Source: Actinokineospora terrae
GTDB lineage: Bacteria; Actinomycetota; Actinomycetes; Mycobacteriales; Pseudonocardiaceae
Assembly: GCF_900111175.1 (NCBI RefSeq)
Contig: NZ_FOGI01000014.1
Location: 1-64,000 of the forward strand
Length of the DNA stretch: 64,000 nt
Reading direction: 5' to 3'
This document shows, piece after piece, positions 1-9,081 of the stretch; the stretch's first letter is position 1, and the number at the start of each line of letters is the position of its first letter. The notes under the pieces are model-generated. The model had not been told where the DNA came from. It did no database searches and saw nothing but the letters and a program-made list of their open reading frames with translations. Both the position numbers and the translations under genes were made by a program.

Positions 1-215
1 CATCTCAAAGGAACCCACAAATGGGGTTCAATCATTCAAGCTCTACTGGCTTAAATCGGCACACTGTTGAGTTCTCAAACAACACACGCACATCCGAATC
101 AACCGCCACCGAAGGGCGACCTCATCCGAGGCTGGTATTGCCTAGCAAGTTTGTTTACCCGACCGTACCCGTCCCGCGCTGGATCCGAGGACCCTTTTCC
201 GGGAGGAGTCGATCG
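1..215 (-). other. rRNA operon leader (boxA region), operon leaves the left edge
   Basis: Read on the minus strand, this stretch has the look of an actinobacterial pre-16S leader. A boxA antitermination element (TGTTTGAGAACTC) lies at 81-69, followed by the usual 'AACAGTGTGCCGAT' text and a transcript heading out of the window at base 1. No mature 16S sequence is visible, so the gene itself lies beyond the edge. The two promoters upstream (224-371) fit this reading. BoxA also occurs in 16S-23S spacers, but the tandem promoters argue for the 5' leader. Confidence 0.75.
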
Positions 216-223
216 TGGTGACG

Positions 224-259
224 TCGCAGAACACTACCCGGTTCGATTCGCGGTGTCAA
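224..259 (-). promoter_or_regulatory. proximal rRNA operon promoter
   Basis: On the minus strand a consensus -35 TTGACA (259-254) is followed by a 17-nt spacer and a -10 TAGTGT (236-231). This is close to the vegetative sigma consensus and stronger-looking than the distal promoter. Tandem vegetative promoters are typical of actinobacterial rrn operons. Confidence 0.72.
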
Positions 260-335
260 CCGCTCGACCCGTCTGTCTCTCGAGTCCGTCCCCGCCAGGC
301 TCTTGCGTCCTGTTCCGTCCGGCGCTCCGTGCGAC

Positions 336-371
336 ATGGAGAAAGTTACCCAGGTCGAATTCCAAAGTCAA
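336..371 (-). promoter_or_regulatory. distal rRNA operon promoter
   Basis: On the minus strand there is a -35 TTGACT (371-366), a 17-nt spacer and a -10 TAACTT (348-343), giving a predicted start near 336. It begins ten bases past the stop codon of the upstream FkbM-type gene and points to the rRNA leader. Confidence 0.65.
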
Positions 372-380
372 ATCGCCTGG

Positions 381-3300
381 TCAGCGGCTTGCGGGGGGTC
401 GCAGCCACAGCGAGCGCACCCGCCCGGCGAGCACATCGGAGACGACGTCGGCGATAGCGGCGGGGTTGTCCTCGCCGACCCGCACGAGCTCGTAACCCCA
501 CGCCTCGAACTCGCTGAGCACGGTAGCCGGGTCGTCACCGAAACCGCTGGTCATCGCGCCGTCGAAGGCGAGGATGACGTTCGGCCGGTCCTTGCGCAGC
601 CTGCGCACCAGACCCCCCAGGGCGCGGTGGCCGCGGCCCGGAATGTCCACTTTGACGACCGCCAACCGCTGCCCCTTGGTGGCCTCGATGGCGTCGAGCT
701 CGCGGTCGAGCCGCACCGCGGCGACCGGTGATCCACTTTGTGTGTCCGTGGTCACTTCCTGCGGTTCGAGTGGACGGACCCCGTAGCCACCGCCCGACGC
801 GGGTGTCCCCACCAGCGGGACCGCGCTGTCCCACGCCGCGGCCTGCAGGACGACGAGCCGGTCGGCGACGACATCGGCGACGTTCTCGGAGACGTTGTGG
901 CGCAACAGTTTCACCGCCTCCGGGTCGGGCTCGACCACGACGACCGTTCCACTCGTGCCGAGTCGGCTGAGGACCCGGATCGCGTGGTAGCCGACGTAGG
1001 CACCCACGTCGAGGAACACCGTGTCGGGCTCGATGAGCGAGTCGACCAGCTCCGCGACATCTGGCTCCCACACCCCGTTGCTCGACAGAACGGCCGACAT
1101 GACGCTGTCCTGCGCAGGTAGTCGCAACAGGCCCGCGTCACACAGAACCGGTGAGCTGGGGACATCGACGGAGACTCCGCGTTCGTGCTGCCGGACGACG
1201 ACACGGCGAAGTGCGTCGGTAGCGCGAAGAGCCTGGTCAGCGGACCAAGAGCCCATCGTCAACCGAGTCTCGGCCTCGAGTTGCTGAGCGGCCAGGCGCG
1301 CCTCCAGTGCGTCCAACCTGGCGTTGCTCGCGGCTAGGGCGTCGGTCAACGCGCGTACCTCGACGGCGCTGTCGTGCTGTTCGCGTGTGGACAACTCGCG
1401 GACTTGCGAGCTGAGGTCGTCGACGACGCGCGCACCTGTCGCGGTCTCTCCCCGAAGGCGGACTACCTCGTCGCCGGTGGCGGAGACCTGCTTGCCGAGT
1501 TGACCCATCCGCTCGACGACGAGGTCGAGGTCGGCGCGGAGGAGATCCGCGTCCAAGCCCGCTCCCGCGCTGGAGAGCCTGTCTTGGCGTTCGACGAGTT
1601 CAACGGCTGTGCGCTCTATGCCGTCGATGAGTGACGCGAGTACCGAGGTCAGGTGCGCGTCGTAGTGGTTGAGCACGCGAAGGACGGCGCGGCGCAGTTG
1701 CGGGGCCATCGGGATCTTGTGCCCGACGTCGGTGTCCGGTCGCCTGTGCAGGGCATGCCGGGCAGCGCGTAGTGCGCGCAGTGGGTCGTCCTCGGTGGCA
1801 GCGGCTAGGGCGCGCCCCGCTCGCCAACTGCGGTAGGCGAGTTCGACTCGCCTACGCACGGCGGCGCCAGCGGCGGCGGGTGCCAACCGTTCGAGTACGT
1901 GGGTGCGGGCGGCTGAGCCGATCTTGTCGGCGGTCGCGGGATCGTCGACCAGGTCGCGGATGGCACCGGCGACCATGGTGTCCGCGGCGAACTCGTCGGT
2001 CGGCAGCGGGACGCAGCTGTCGGGTCCGAGCAGGTCAGCGGCTGTTCCCCCGGCGAGGGTGATGGTCGGGACGGCGCGCAGGGACACCTCTGCCAGCCAG
2101 CGGTTGACCCGTGCCGAGTCGGAGCTGTCGGGTTGGTCGAGCGAGATGACCCAGTTCGCGGCGTCGGCCACGGCGGTGAACGTCGATTCGTCGGAGACGA
2201 GTCGCACGCGGGAGTCGGCTGCCGCGGACAGGCGGAGACGTTCGGCGCCTTCGGAACGGGCGAGCGCCGTAGGCAGCAGGAGCACGAGGCGCACGTCTTC
2301 CCGGCCTGGGAAGGCTGCCGCGAATGCGGCGAGCAGGTCGTCGCCGCGATCGGCGAAGGCCACGAAGACGGACTCGTCACCCAACCCGAGTCGGTGTCTC
2401 GCGTGTTCACGCGCGACCTCGTCGCGCGCGCCAGGGTCGGGTAGCGGCAACGGAACCGTGTGTGTGGCGATGCCGTCTGGTGCGGGTGCGACGGTGGGCC
2501 AGACCAGCCATCGTTCGTCGGCACGGAACGGGATCGGGGCTAGGTCGTCGCGAATCGCGATGATGTGGCGCTGTCGTGGGAGTCCGCCTGGTCCTCCGCA
2601 GGCAAGGACCACCGGGTAGACGGGCTCATCGGAGATGGGTAGGCCTGACGCCTCGGCTGCCAGGCGGACGCGGTCGGCGAGCGGGCCGGAACCGACCACG
2701 GACACGCCGATCTGGTCGATCAGGGTGACGTCGACCGAGTGCTGACCTGGTACCGCGCGCTGGTGGAGGCGCCCGGCGAGCACGGCGTCGGTCGCGCACC
2801 AGTCGCGGTAGCCCGCGGCGTCGACCCCGAACGGCTCGGGGAAGCGTTCGCGCAGTTCAGGGTCGTCTTGCCAGAGCGCGAGTGCCCACCTGGTGGCGTC
2901 CGCGATACCGGGCTCTGGCGCGCACGCCCACCGAAGGAATCCAGCGGGCTCGACACCCGCGGCGGGAGGCGGGTCTTGGGTCGCTCTAGCCGCGCGGTAC
3001 GCGGCTCGCAGTGGCGCGGGGAAGAGCGTGCCATCCGCGAGTCTGCCGAATCGGACCGTCGATTGCGGCAGCTCGTACACGTCATCGAGCTCGGTGGCAT
3101 AGTCGGTGACGACCGCGGCCAACAGCGGATGCTCTGAGAGGAGAACTCTCGGGTGGTCAGTGATGTCAGCGGTAAGAAGCCACGGTTTGGCGGGGTCGAA
3201 GCCTTGGAATGTAGCCGTGCGCAACGTCGTCGCGCCGGCGGTGAGGTTACCGGCGGCGTCACGGGCTAGAGCGCGTTGTGCGGCGTTCCACCCGGATAGC

Positions 3301-3911
3301 CCTAGGCCCGGATCACGGAGAACGTGGTGGTCGGCCATGGCGGGGGCACCGTCGAGGAACGCCCCCGCGCGCGCTGGATCGTTCAGGCAGGCTTCCGCCC
3401 ACGCGTGCAGGAACGGTTCCGCGCCGTGGCTGACGGCGATGAGGCCGTCGTCGTAGATCCCGGCGGTGAGCAGTTCCTGCTGGGTGGGGCGCAGGCCGTC
3501 CGCGGGCAGTGGCCGCAGCACCCTGGGCACCAGGACGACGGCCGCTTGGTCGAGCGGTGCCGTCATCGCGGCCGCGAACGGCGCGTAGACCCTGGTCCAG
3601 GGCGCCAGGTAGACCACCGGGCAGGTGTGGTCGACCAGCAGCGACTCCAGCAGCCGGGGGCGCAGCGCGGCGCAGGCCTCCACCGCGGTGTGGCCGGTGG
3701 CCAGGTCAGCCAGCTCGGCCGGGTGGACGCCGATGTCCTCGGGCACCAGCACCCCGTCGGATCGCTCGCCGTCGACCAGCAGGGTCACGAACCGGGCACC
3801 GGGGTGGTGGTCGAGGAACGTCCTGGCCGCCAACCGCGCGGCAGGCAGGTCCTGCGCGGCCACCGCGGTACAGGCGATCACGGTCACGGCGTCGGGGGGC
3901 ACGTCGGGCAC
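381..3911 (-). CDS. large glycosyltransferase-like protein with C-terminal FkbM methyltransferase domain
   Basis: A 1176-residue protein read from GTG at 3911. The first ~250 residues resemble a nucleotide-sugar transferase-like fold (strand-rich start, 'PVVYLAPWTRVY', then a 'DHHVL' stretch). Residues ~400-720 look like a second, GT-B-like region, ~790-890 are a predicted coiled coil, and ~920-1170 form an FkbM-type SAM methyltransferase (glycine motif 'FLDVGAYVGYH', acidic 'VVVEPDPEAV', late 'VVKVDIPG'). The family methylates sugar or polyketide hydroxyls; the substrate here is unknown. The gene stands alone between glnA2 and an rRNA operon, all on the minus strand. A surface-polysaccharide role is inference. 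The FkbM call is firmer than the two N-terminal domain calls. Confidence 0.7.
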   Translation of the reverse strand: MPDVPPDAVTVIACTAVAAQDLPAARLAARTFLDHHPGARFVTLLVDGERSDGVLVPEDIGVHPAELADLATGHTAVEACAALRPRLLESLLVDHTCPVVYLAPWTRVYAPFAAAMTAPLDQAAVVLVPRVLRPLPADGLRPTQQELLTAGIYDDGLIAVSHGAEPFLHAWAEACLNDPARAGAFLDGAPAMADHHVLRDPGLGLSGWNAAQRALARDAAGNLTAGATTLRTATFQGFDPAKPWLLTADITDHPRVLLSEHPLLAAVVTDYATELDDVYELPQSTVRFGRLADGTLFPAPLRAAYRAARATQDPPPAAGVEPAGFLRWACAPEPGIADATRWALALWQDDPELRERFPEPFGVDAAGYRDWCATDAVLAGRLHQRAVPGQHSVDVTLIDQIGVSVVGSGPLADRVRLAAEASGLPISDEPVYPVVLACGGPGGLPRQRHIIAIRDDLAPIPFRADERWLVWPTVAPAPDGIATHTVPLPLPDPGARDEVAREHARHRLGLGDESVFVAFADRGDDLLAAFAAAFPGREDVRLVLLLPTALARSEGAERLRLSAAADSRVRLVSDESTFTAVADAANWVISLDQPDSSDSARVNRWLAEVSLRAVPTITLAGGTAADLLGPDSCVPLPTDEFAADTMVAGAIRDLVDDPATADKIGSAARTHVLERLAPAAAGAAVRRRVELAYRSWRAGRALAAATEDDPLRALRAARHALHRRPDTDVGHKIPMAPQLRRAVLRVLNHYDAHLTSVLASLIDGIERTAVELVERQDRLSSAGAGLDADLLRADLDLVVERMGQLGKQVSATGDEVVRLRGETATGARVVDDLSSQVRELSTREQHDSAVEVRALTDALAASNARLDALEARLAAQQLEAETRLTMGSWSADQALRATDALRRVVVRQHERGVSVDVPSSPVLCDAGLLRLPAQDSVMSAVLSSNGVWEPDVAELVDSLIEPDTVFLDVGAYVGYHAIRVLSRLGTSGTVVVVEPDPEAVKLLRHNVSENVADVVADRLVVLQAAAWDSAVPLVGTPASGGGYGVRPLEPQEVTTDTQSGSPVAAVRLDRELDAIEATKGQRLAVVKVDIPGRGHRALGGLVRRLRKDRPNVILAFDGAMTSGFGDDPATVLSEFEAWGYELVRVGEDNPAAIADVVSDVLAGRVRSLWLRPPASR

Positions 3912-3975
3912 CCGGTCAACCTAGTGGCTCAACGGCCGCCCGTGGGCCTACCAGTCGAGCGAAAGGGTGATCCGC

Positions 3976-5319
3976 CTAGAGCATCGGGAGGAGAGTTCGC
4001 AGCTCATAAGGGGTGACGCTGCGGCGGTATGTGTCCCATTCGGTTCGCTTGTTGCGCAGGAAGTAGTCGAAGACGTGCTCGCCGAGCGTCTCGGCCAGCA
4101 GCTCGGAGTTCTCCATCTCGGCCAGTGCCTCGCCGAGGTTCTGCGGCAGGTTCGCGTAGCCTGCGGCGCGGCGCTCGGCGTCGGACAGCGACCACACGTC
4201 GTCCTCCGCGGCGGGGGGCAGCGGGTAGCCCTCTGCGACGCCCTTGAGGCCCGCGGCGAGGATGACCGAGAACGCCAGGTACGGGTTGCAGGCGGAGTCG
4301 AGGGACCGGATCTCGACTCGACGCGACGAGGCCTTGGTCGGCGAGTACATGGGCACGCGGACCAGGGCGGACCGGTTGGCGTGTCCCCAGCAGACAGCTG
4401 TAGGGGCCTCACCACCGACGATGAGCCTCTTGTACGAGTTCACCCACTGGTTCGTTACGGCTGAGATCTCGCGTGCGTGCTTGAGCAGGCCCGCGACGAA
4501 CGCCTTACCGGTTGCCGATAGCTGATACGGGTCTTCGTTGTCGTAGAAGGCGTTGCGGTCGCCTTCGAACAGGCTCACGTGGGTGTGCATGCCAGAGCCG
4601 GGCTGCTCGGAGAACGGCTTGGGCATGAAGGACGCGAAGACGCCCTGGGTGAGCGCGACCTCTTTGACCACGTACCGGAAGGTCATGACGTTGTCGGCCA
4701 TGGTGAGGGCGTCGGCGTAGCGCAGGTCGATCTCCTGCTGGCCGGGGGCGCCCTCGTGGTGGCTGAACTCGACCGAGATGCCCATCGCCTCGAGGGTCTC
4801 GATGGCGTGCCTGCGGAAGTGCGTGGCGGTGGCGTGGCTGGCCTGGTCGAAGTAGCCGCCGTTGTCGGCGGGGGTCGGCTCGCTCCCGTCGTGCGGCAGG
4901 TCGTTGAGCAGGAAGAACTCGATCTCGGGGTGCACGTAGCAGGTGAACCCGGCCTCGCTGGCCTTCGACAGCGTGCGGCGCAGCACGTGCCGGGGGTCCG
5001 CCCAGGACGGTGAGCCGTCCGGCATGGCGATGTCGCAGAACATCCGCGCCGAGTACGGCTCGCCATCCGGGGTCTCCCAGGGCAGCACCTGGAAGGTCGC
5101 CGGGTCGGGCTTGGCGATCATGTCCGACTCGTACACCCGGGAGAAACCCTCGATCGCCGAACCGTCGAACCCGATGCCCTCGGCGAACGCGCCCTCCAGC
5201 TCGGCTGGCGCTACCGCGACGGACTTCAGGAAGCCGAGCACGTCGGTGAACCACAACCGGACGAAGCGGATGTCGCGTTCTTCGAGCGTGCGCAGGACGA
5301 ACTCTTGCTGGCGATCCAT
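3976..5319 (-). CDS. glnA2: glutamine synthetase-family protein GlnA2
   Basis: A 447-residue class I GS-fold protein, nearly colinear with M. tuberculosis GlnA2 (446 aa). Visible GS motifs are the N-terminal beta-grasp ('WFTDVLG'), the metal-ligand Glu in 'HPEIEFFLL', 'GAPGQQEIDL', 'MHTHVSLF', 'NSYKRL' and the C-terminal 'RRVEIRS'. The adenylylation segment NLYDLP of GlnA1-type enzymes is replaced by 'DVWSLS', so GlnE control of activity is not expected. GlnA2 proteins of Streptomyces and Mycobacterium are non-essential; some relatives gamma-glutamylate polyamines or monoamines rather than ammonia. The stop is followed after 64 bp by the FkbM gene. The upstream MFS gene ends only 16 bp before this start, suggesting co-transcription and perhaps a transported substrate. 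Confidence 0.9.
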   Translation of the reverse strand: MDRQQEFVLRTLEERDIRFVRLWFTDVLGFLKSVAVAPAELEGAFAEGIGFDGSAIEGFSRVYESDMIAKPDPATFQVLPWETPDGEPYSARMFCDIAMPDGSPSWADPRHVLRRTLSKASEAGFTCYVHPEIEFFLLNDLPHDGSEPTPADNGGYFDQASHATATHFRRHAIETLEAMGISVEFSHHEGAPGQQEIDLRYADALTMADNVMTFRYVVKEVALTQGVFASFMPKPFSEQPGSGMHTHVSLFEGDRNAFYDNEDPYQLSATGKAFVAGLLKHAREISAVTNQWVNSYKRLIVGGEAPTAVCWGHANRSALVRVPMYSPTKASSRRVEIRSLDSACNPYLAFSVILAAGLKGVAEGYPLPPAAEDDVWSLSDAERRAAGYANLPQNLGEALAEMENSELLAETLGEHVFDYFLRNKRTEWDTYRRSVTPYELRTLLPML

Positions 5320-5335
5320 GTGCGCAGCGTAGACA

Positions 5336-6613
5336 TCAACTGGTGGTGCGCGCCTTATCGAGCCGCTGTGAGGTGATGCGCAGTGACATGAAGGCCGCGA
5401 TCGCGCACAGTCCGCCCGCGACGTACCAGGCGGGGTCGTAGCTGCCGTGGTGGTCGCGGGTGAGTCCGGCGCCGACTGCCGCGAGCGCGGCGCCGACCTG
5501 GTGGGAGGCGAAGACCCAACCGAACACGATGGGTCCGTCGTGGCCGTAGACCCTCCTGCATAGGGCCACCGTGGGCGGAACTGTGGCGACCCAGTCGAGG
5601 CCGTAGAAGACGATGAACGCCCACATGGGTGGTTCGGTCGTGGCGGCGAACAGCTGCGGCAGGATCAACAGGGACGCGCCGCGCAGGGTGTAGTAGGCGC
5701 CGAGCAGGTAGCGCGGGTCGATCTTGTCGGTGAGCCAACCTGACGCGATGGTGCCGATGACGTCAAAGAGACCAACTAGGGCCAAGAGGCCTGCCGCGGT
5801 CGTTGTGGGCATTCCGTGGTCGTGGGCGGCGGGCACGAAGTGGGTGCCGATGAGCCCGTTGGTCGAGGCGCCACAGATGGCGAAGCCGCCCGCGAGGAGC
5901 CAGAAGGTCCCGGTGCGGGATGCCTGGCCGAGCACCTGGAGGGCGCGGGTCGCGGTCCGCCCGCTGGTGGCGGGGATCGGGTCCTCGTTGCCGGTGGCGC
6001 CGTAGGCGGTGGTGCCGACGTCGCTGGGCTTGTCCCGGAGCGCGATGAGGACAAGTGGGACGACCGCGAGCGCGGTGAAGGAGATGGCGAGCGACGCCGT
6101 GCGCCATCCACTGTGGGTGGCGAGCTGGGCCACCACCGGCAGGAACACGAGCTGTCCGGCCGCGCCCGCCGCGGTGAGGACACCGCTGACGAGGCCCTGG
6201 TGCCTGACGAACCACCGGGAGGTGACGGTGGCGACGAAGGTCAGCGCCATGGCGCCGGTGCCGACTCCCACGAGGACGCCCCACAGGAGTAGGAGCTGCC
6301 AGCTGGAGTTCATGAAGATGGTGAGTCCACTACCGGCGGCGACCAGGACAAGTGCTCCGGAGACGACTCTGCGCATTCCCAGGCGCTCCATGAGCGCGGC
6401 GGCGAACGGCGAGATCAGTCCATAGAGGAGCAGGTTGATGCTGACGGCGGTGGAGATGGTCGCTGTGGACCAACCGAACTCGCGGTGCAGGGGGTCGATC
6501 AGCACGCTGGGTGCCGCGCGGAACCCCGCGGCGCCGACCAGGGCGACGAACGCGACGCCCGCGACGAACCAGGCCCAGTGCGGCCGCCGGACCCGGATCT
6601 GTGTCTGTGTCAC
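5336..6613 (-). CDS. MFS transporter, 12-TM, oxalate/formate or monocarboxylate antiporter-like
   Basis: A 425-residue protein with about 12 hydrophobic segments. The start 'FRAAPSVLIDPLHREFGWS' is the pattern of the monocarboxylate/oxalate-formate MFS branch, with 'MERLGMRR' in the TM2-3 loop and 'SGWLTDKIDPR' in the matching second-half loop. It likely moves small organic acids or drugs across the cytoplasmic membrane; the substrate cannot be read from the sequence. It heads a probable two-gene unit with glnA2 (16-bp gap) and diverges from the GlxA-type regulator (72-bp gap), which may control it. Confidence 0.82.
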   Translation of the reverse strand: MTQTQIRVRRPHWAWFVAGVAFVALVGAAGFRAAPSVLIDPLHREFGWSTATISTAVSINLLLYGLISPFAAALMERLGMRRVVSGALVLVAAGSGLTIFMNSSWQLLLLWGVLVGVGTGAMALTFVATVTSRWFVRHQGLVSGVLTAAGAAGQLVFLPVVAQLATHSGWRTASLAISFTALAVVPLVLIALRDKPSDVGTTAYGATGNEDPIPATSGRTATRALQVLGQASRTGTFWLLAGGFAICGASTNGLIGTHFVPAAHDHGMPTTTAAGLLALVGLFDVIGTIASGWLTDKIDPRYLLGAYYTLRGASLLILPQLFAATTEPPMWAFIVFYGLDWVATVPPTVALCRRVYGHDGPIVFGWVFASHQVGAALAAVGAGLTRDHHGSYDPAWYVAGGLCAIAAFMSLRITSQRLDKARTTS

Positions 6614-6685
6614 GGCGTCCAGGGTGCGGTGTCAGCGCCGTCGCGGCCTAGTGGCCTGATTGCCAATATGTGCAAGGATCTGGCC

Positions 6686-7657
6686 ATGGTGCACCGGGTG
6701 GCAGTGCTGGCGATCGACGAGGCGGTCGGCTACGACCTGACGATCCCGCCGCAGGTGATGCGGGCCGCGGTCGACGCGGGCGGCACCCCGCTCTACGAGG
6801 TGGTGGTGTGCGGGGTCGACGCGAAGCCGGTGCGGATGACGACCGGGTTCACCGCGCTGCTCGACCACGGGCCGGAGGCGCTGGAGACCGCGGACACGGT
6901 GATCGTGCCCGGCACCCGCTCCCCCGGGCCGCGGCACCTGGGCACCCTGCCGGGTGACATCGCGGACGCGTTCGCGCGGGTGCGGCCGGGCGCGCGGGTG
7001 ATGTCGATCTGCACCGGGGCGTTCGTGCTCGGCGCGGCCGGCCTGCTCGACGGGCGGCCCGCGACGACGCACTGGAAGTTCGTCGACGAGTTCCGTGCGC
7101 TCTACCCGTCGGTGCGGCTGGACCCGGACGTGCTGTTCGTCGACGACGGTGACGTGCTGACCTCGGCGGGGCTGGGGGCGGGCGTGGACCTGTGCCTGCA
7201 CGTCATCCGCACGGACTTCGGCAGCGAGGTCGCGAACCGGGCCGCCCGGTACTGCGTGGTGCCCCCGTGGCGGGAGGGCGGCCAGTCGCAGTTCATCGAT
7301 CGCCCTTTGCCCGAGGGCGGCTCCGACGGTGTCGCACCCACCCGCGCGTGGGCGCTGGCGAGGTTGGACGAGCCGTTGGAGTTGGCGGCGATGGCCGAAC
7401 ACGCCGCGATGAGCGTGCGCACGTTCTCTCGGCACTTCCGGGCCGAGACAGGGCTATCGCCCGGGGCGTGGTTGATCCAGCAGCGCATTCGGCTGGCCCG
7501 GCAATTGCTGGAGACGACAGACCTACCGGTCGACCAGGTTGCCGAGCGTGCCGGGCTTGGTAGCGCCACCTCATTGCGGCAGCACCTGCGGACCGCGATA
7601 GGCGTGTCTCCGCTGGTCTATCGAAAGATGTTCCGGCCTAGCTCATCGCAGGGATGA
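6686..7657 (+). CDS. GlxA-family transcriptional regulator (DJ-1/PfpI domain + AraC HTH)
   Basis: A 323-residue protein starting at ATG 6686 ('MVHRVAVLAID'). An in-frame ATG at 6668 is possible, while longer reading into the divergent MFS gene is unlikely. Residues 1-190 form a DJ-1/PfpI amidotransferase-like domain with the nucleophile-elbow Cys in 'SICTGAFVL'. Residues ~220-320 carry two AraC helix-turn-helix motifs ('MSVRTFSRHFRAETG' and the second ending 'SPLVYRKMF'). Such proteins sense small metabolites and activate neighbouring transport or catabolic genes. Its divergent position 72 bp from the MFS-glnA2 pair suggests those are targets (inference). Confidence 0.88.
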   Translation: MVHRVAVLAIDEAVGYDLTIPPQVMRAAVDAGGTPLYEVVVCGVDAKPVRMTTGFTALLDHGPEALETADTVIVPGTRSPGPRHLGTLPGDIADAFARVRPGARVMSICTGAFVLGAAGLLDGRPATTHWKFVDEFRALYPSVRLDPDVLFVDDGDVLTSAGLGAGVDLCLHVIRTDFGSEVANRAARYCVVPPWREGGQSQFIDRPLPEGGSDGVAPTRAWALARLDEPLELAAMAEHAAMSVRTFSRHFRAETGLSPGAWLIQQRIRLARQLLETTDLPVDQVAERAGLGSATSLRQHLRTAIGVSPLVYRKMFRPSSSQG

Positions 7658-8198
7658 GTGCGCGGTCGAGGTTCCACTCGATCAGGTCCATGCGCTCCGA
7701 CAGCCGGTAGAGGAAGTCCTCGAAGTCGCGGCTGTGGTCGGGGCACACCAGCGCCTCGGTGGCGCCCACCGCCTGCTCGATGAACCGGGACGAGACGCGC
7801 CGCAGCCCGAGCGACGGGGTCTGGTCGACCCAGGCGAGCAGCTGGTCGCGCATCGCCGGGTCGGCGCAGTGCACCGCGACCAGGCGGCGCCTGCGCAGGG
7901 CGAGGGTGAGGTCGGTGCCGGCGAACCGGGTCGCGTGGTCGGCGCGGCGGACGACGGCCGCGATCTCCTCGAAGCCCTCCTCCACGATCGAGCCCATCCC
8001 CGGCACCGAGGTCATCTCGGCCGCCGTCAGCTGGCCCTGGGCCAGCGGCCTGCAGGCGAACGGGGCGGCCAGGTAGCCGACCATCCGCCCGGCCAGCGGT
8101 CCGACCTGGTCGGTGACCTCGAGGAACACCACGGACGCGTAGGGGACGAGGTCGGCCCACACGATGGCCCGGGCCTGGTCGAGAGCTACGTCACTCAA
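7638..8198 (-). CDS. conserved-looking protein of unknown function
   Basis: A 186-residue soluble protein if translated from TTG at 8198, which has 'GGTAGGTG' four bases upstream. An ATG at 8231 would add 11 arginine- and cysteine-rich residues that look non-coding. The chain is mixed alpha/beta with no membrane segment and no motif I recognise ('GSIVEEGFEEI', 'DFEDFLYRLSERMDLIEWNLD'). Codon use matches neighbours, supporting a real gene. Its 3' end overlaps the convergent GlxA-type gene by 20 bp. Function is unknown. Confidence 0.72.
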   Translation of the reverse strand: MSDVALDQARAIVWADLVPYASVVFLEVTDQVGPLAGRMVGYLAAPFACRPLAQGQLTAAEMTSVPGMGSIVEEGFEEIAAVVRRADHATRFAGTDLTLALRRRRLVAVHCADPAMRDQLLAWVDQTPSLGLRRVSSRFIEQAVGATEALVCPDHSRDFEDFLYRLSERMDLIEWNLDRALIPAMS

Positions 8199-8376
8199 TG
8201 AACACCTACCACTCCGCCTTGTCGCCTGCACGACCTACCTTGACTCCCCATTTGGGGGAACTCAAGCACTCTCAGCGACGAACACTCGAAAGGTTGAAAC
8301 TTGTAACAGGTGTCGGTGCGGCGGCCCTGTGGACAACTCCCGCGGCCCTCAGGCCGGTCCGCCTACGATCTGGGCC

Positions 8377-9081
8377 ATGGTCAAGCGTGGGTGGGTCGGA
8401 GCGGTCCTGGCAGTGGTCGGGCTGCTGGTCGCGGGGTGCACGTCGGACGAGCCGAGCGGGGGCGGCGGCACCCTGCCGGACGGGGCGGCGCTGGTGCGCG
8501 ACGCCGCGGCGGTGACGAAGGGGATCAAGAGCGCGCACTTCGCGCTGAAGGTCAACGGGTCGGTGTCGGCCATCCCGGTGCAGAACGCCGAGGGCGACCT
8601 CACCAGGGAGGGCGGGCCGTCCGGCGCCGCCAAGGGCACGGTGAAGCTGACGCTGCTCGGCCAGCTCATCGAGGGCGAGTTCGTGCTGGTCGACGACTCG
8701 CTCTACATCAAGGGCCCGACCGGGGGCTTCCAGAAGTACCCGGCGTCGCTGAGCTCGAACATCTACGACCCGTCGGCGATCCTCGACCCGGACAAGGGCA
8801 TCGCCAACGTGCTCGCCAAGATCCAGAACCCGCGCACCGACGCCAAGGAGTCGGTCGACGGCGTCTCCGCCTACAAGGTGTCCGGCAAGGTCACCAAGGA
8901 CGTCGCGAGCGCGCTGGTGCCCGGCGTCAACAGCGATGTGGACATCAGCGTGTGGGTGCGCGAGGACAACAAGCAGCCGGTCAAGGCGTCGGTCAAGCTG
9001 CCGGGCGGTGAGGGGCAGACCGCGACGGTCGACCTGACGCTGTCCGACGTGGACAAGCCGGTGACGATCACCGCGCCATGA
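8377..9081 (+). CDS. lprG: LprG/LppX-family lipoprotein
   Basis: A 234-residue lipoprotein from ATG 8377. The signal peptide 'KRGWVGAVLAVVGLLVAGC' ends in a lipobox with the acylated Cys at residue ~20. The mature part is an LppX/LprA-F-G beta-sandwich fold (about 210 aa), whose hydrophobic pocket in mycobacteria carries triacylated glycolipids. The stop overlaps the start of the downstream 518-aa MFS exporter by 4 bp (ATGA), reproducing the mycobacterial lprG-Rv1410c (P55) operon, in which LprG and P55 together move lipids to the cell envelope. The function is therefore well supported by family plus context; the ligand in this organism is unknown. Confidence 0.88.
   Translation: MVKRGWVGAVLAVVGLLVAGCTSDEPSGGGGTLPDGAALVRDAAAVTKGIKSAHFALKVNGSVSAIPVQNAEGDLTREGGPSGAAKGTVKLTLLGQLIEGEFVLVDDSLYIKGPTGGFQKYPASLSSNIYDPSAILDPDKGIANVLAKIQNPRTDAKESVDGVSAYKVSGKVTKDVASALVPGVNSDVDISVWVREDNKQPVKASVKLPGGEGQTATVDLTLSDVDKPVTITAP

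Noticed and set aside
6485..6685. N-terminal extension of the GlxA-type regulator
   Set aside because: It would overlap the divergent MFS gene by over 120 bp and encode non-family Arg/Asp-rich residues; the start at 6686 matches the family.
8328..8336. Another TTGTCCACA DnaA box (minus strand) upstream of lprG, as a further repeat A copy
   Set aside because: The nonamer is perfect but none of the surrounding repeat text (hairpins, C-run) is present, so it is probably chance.
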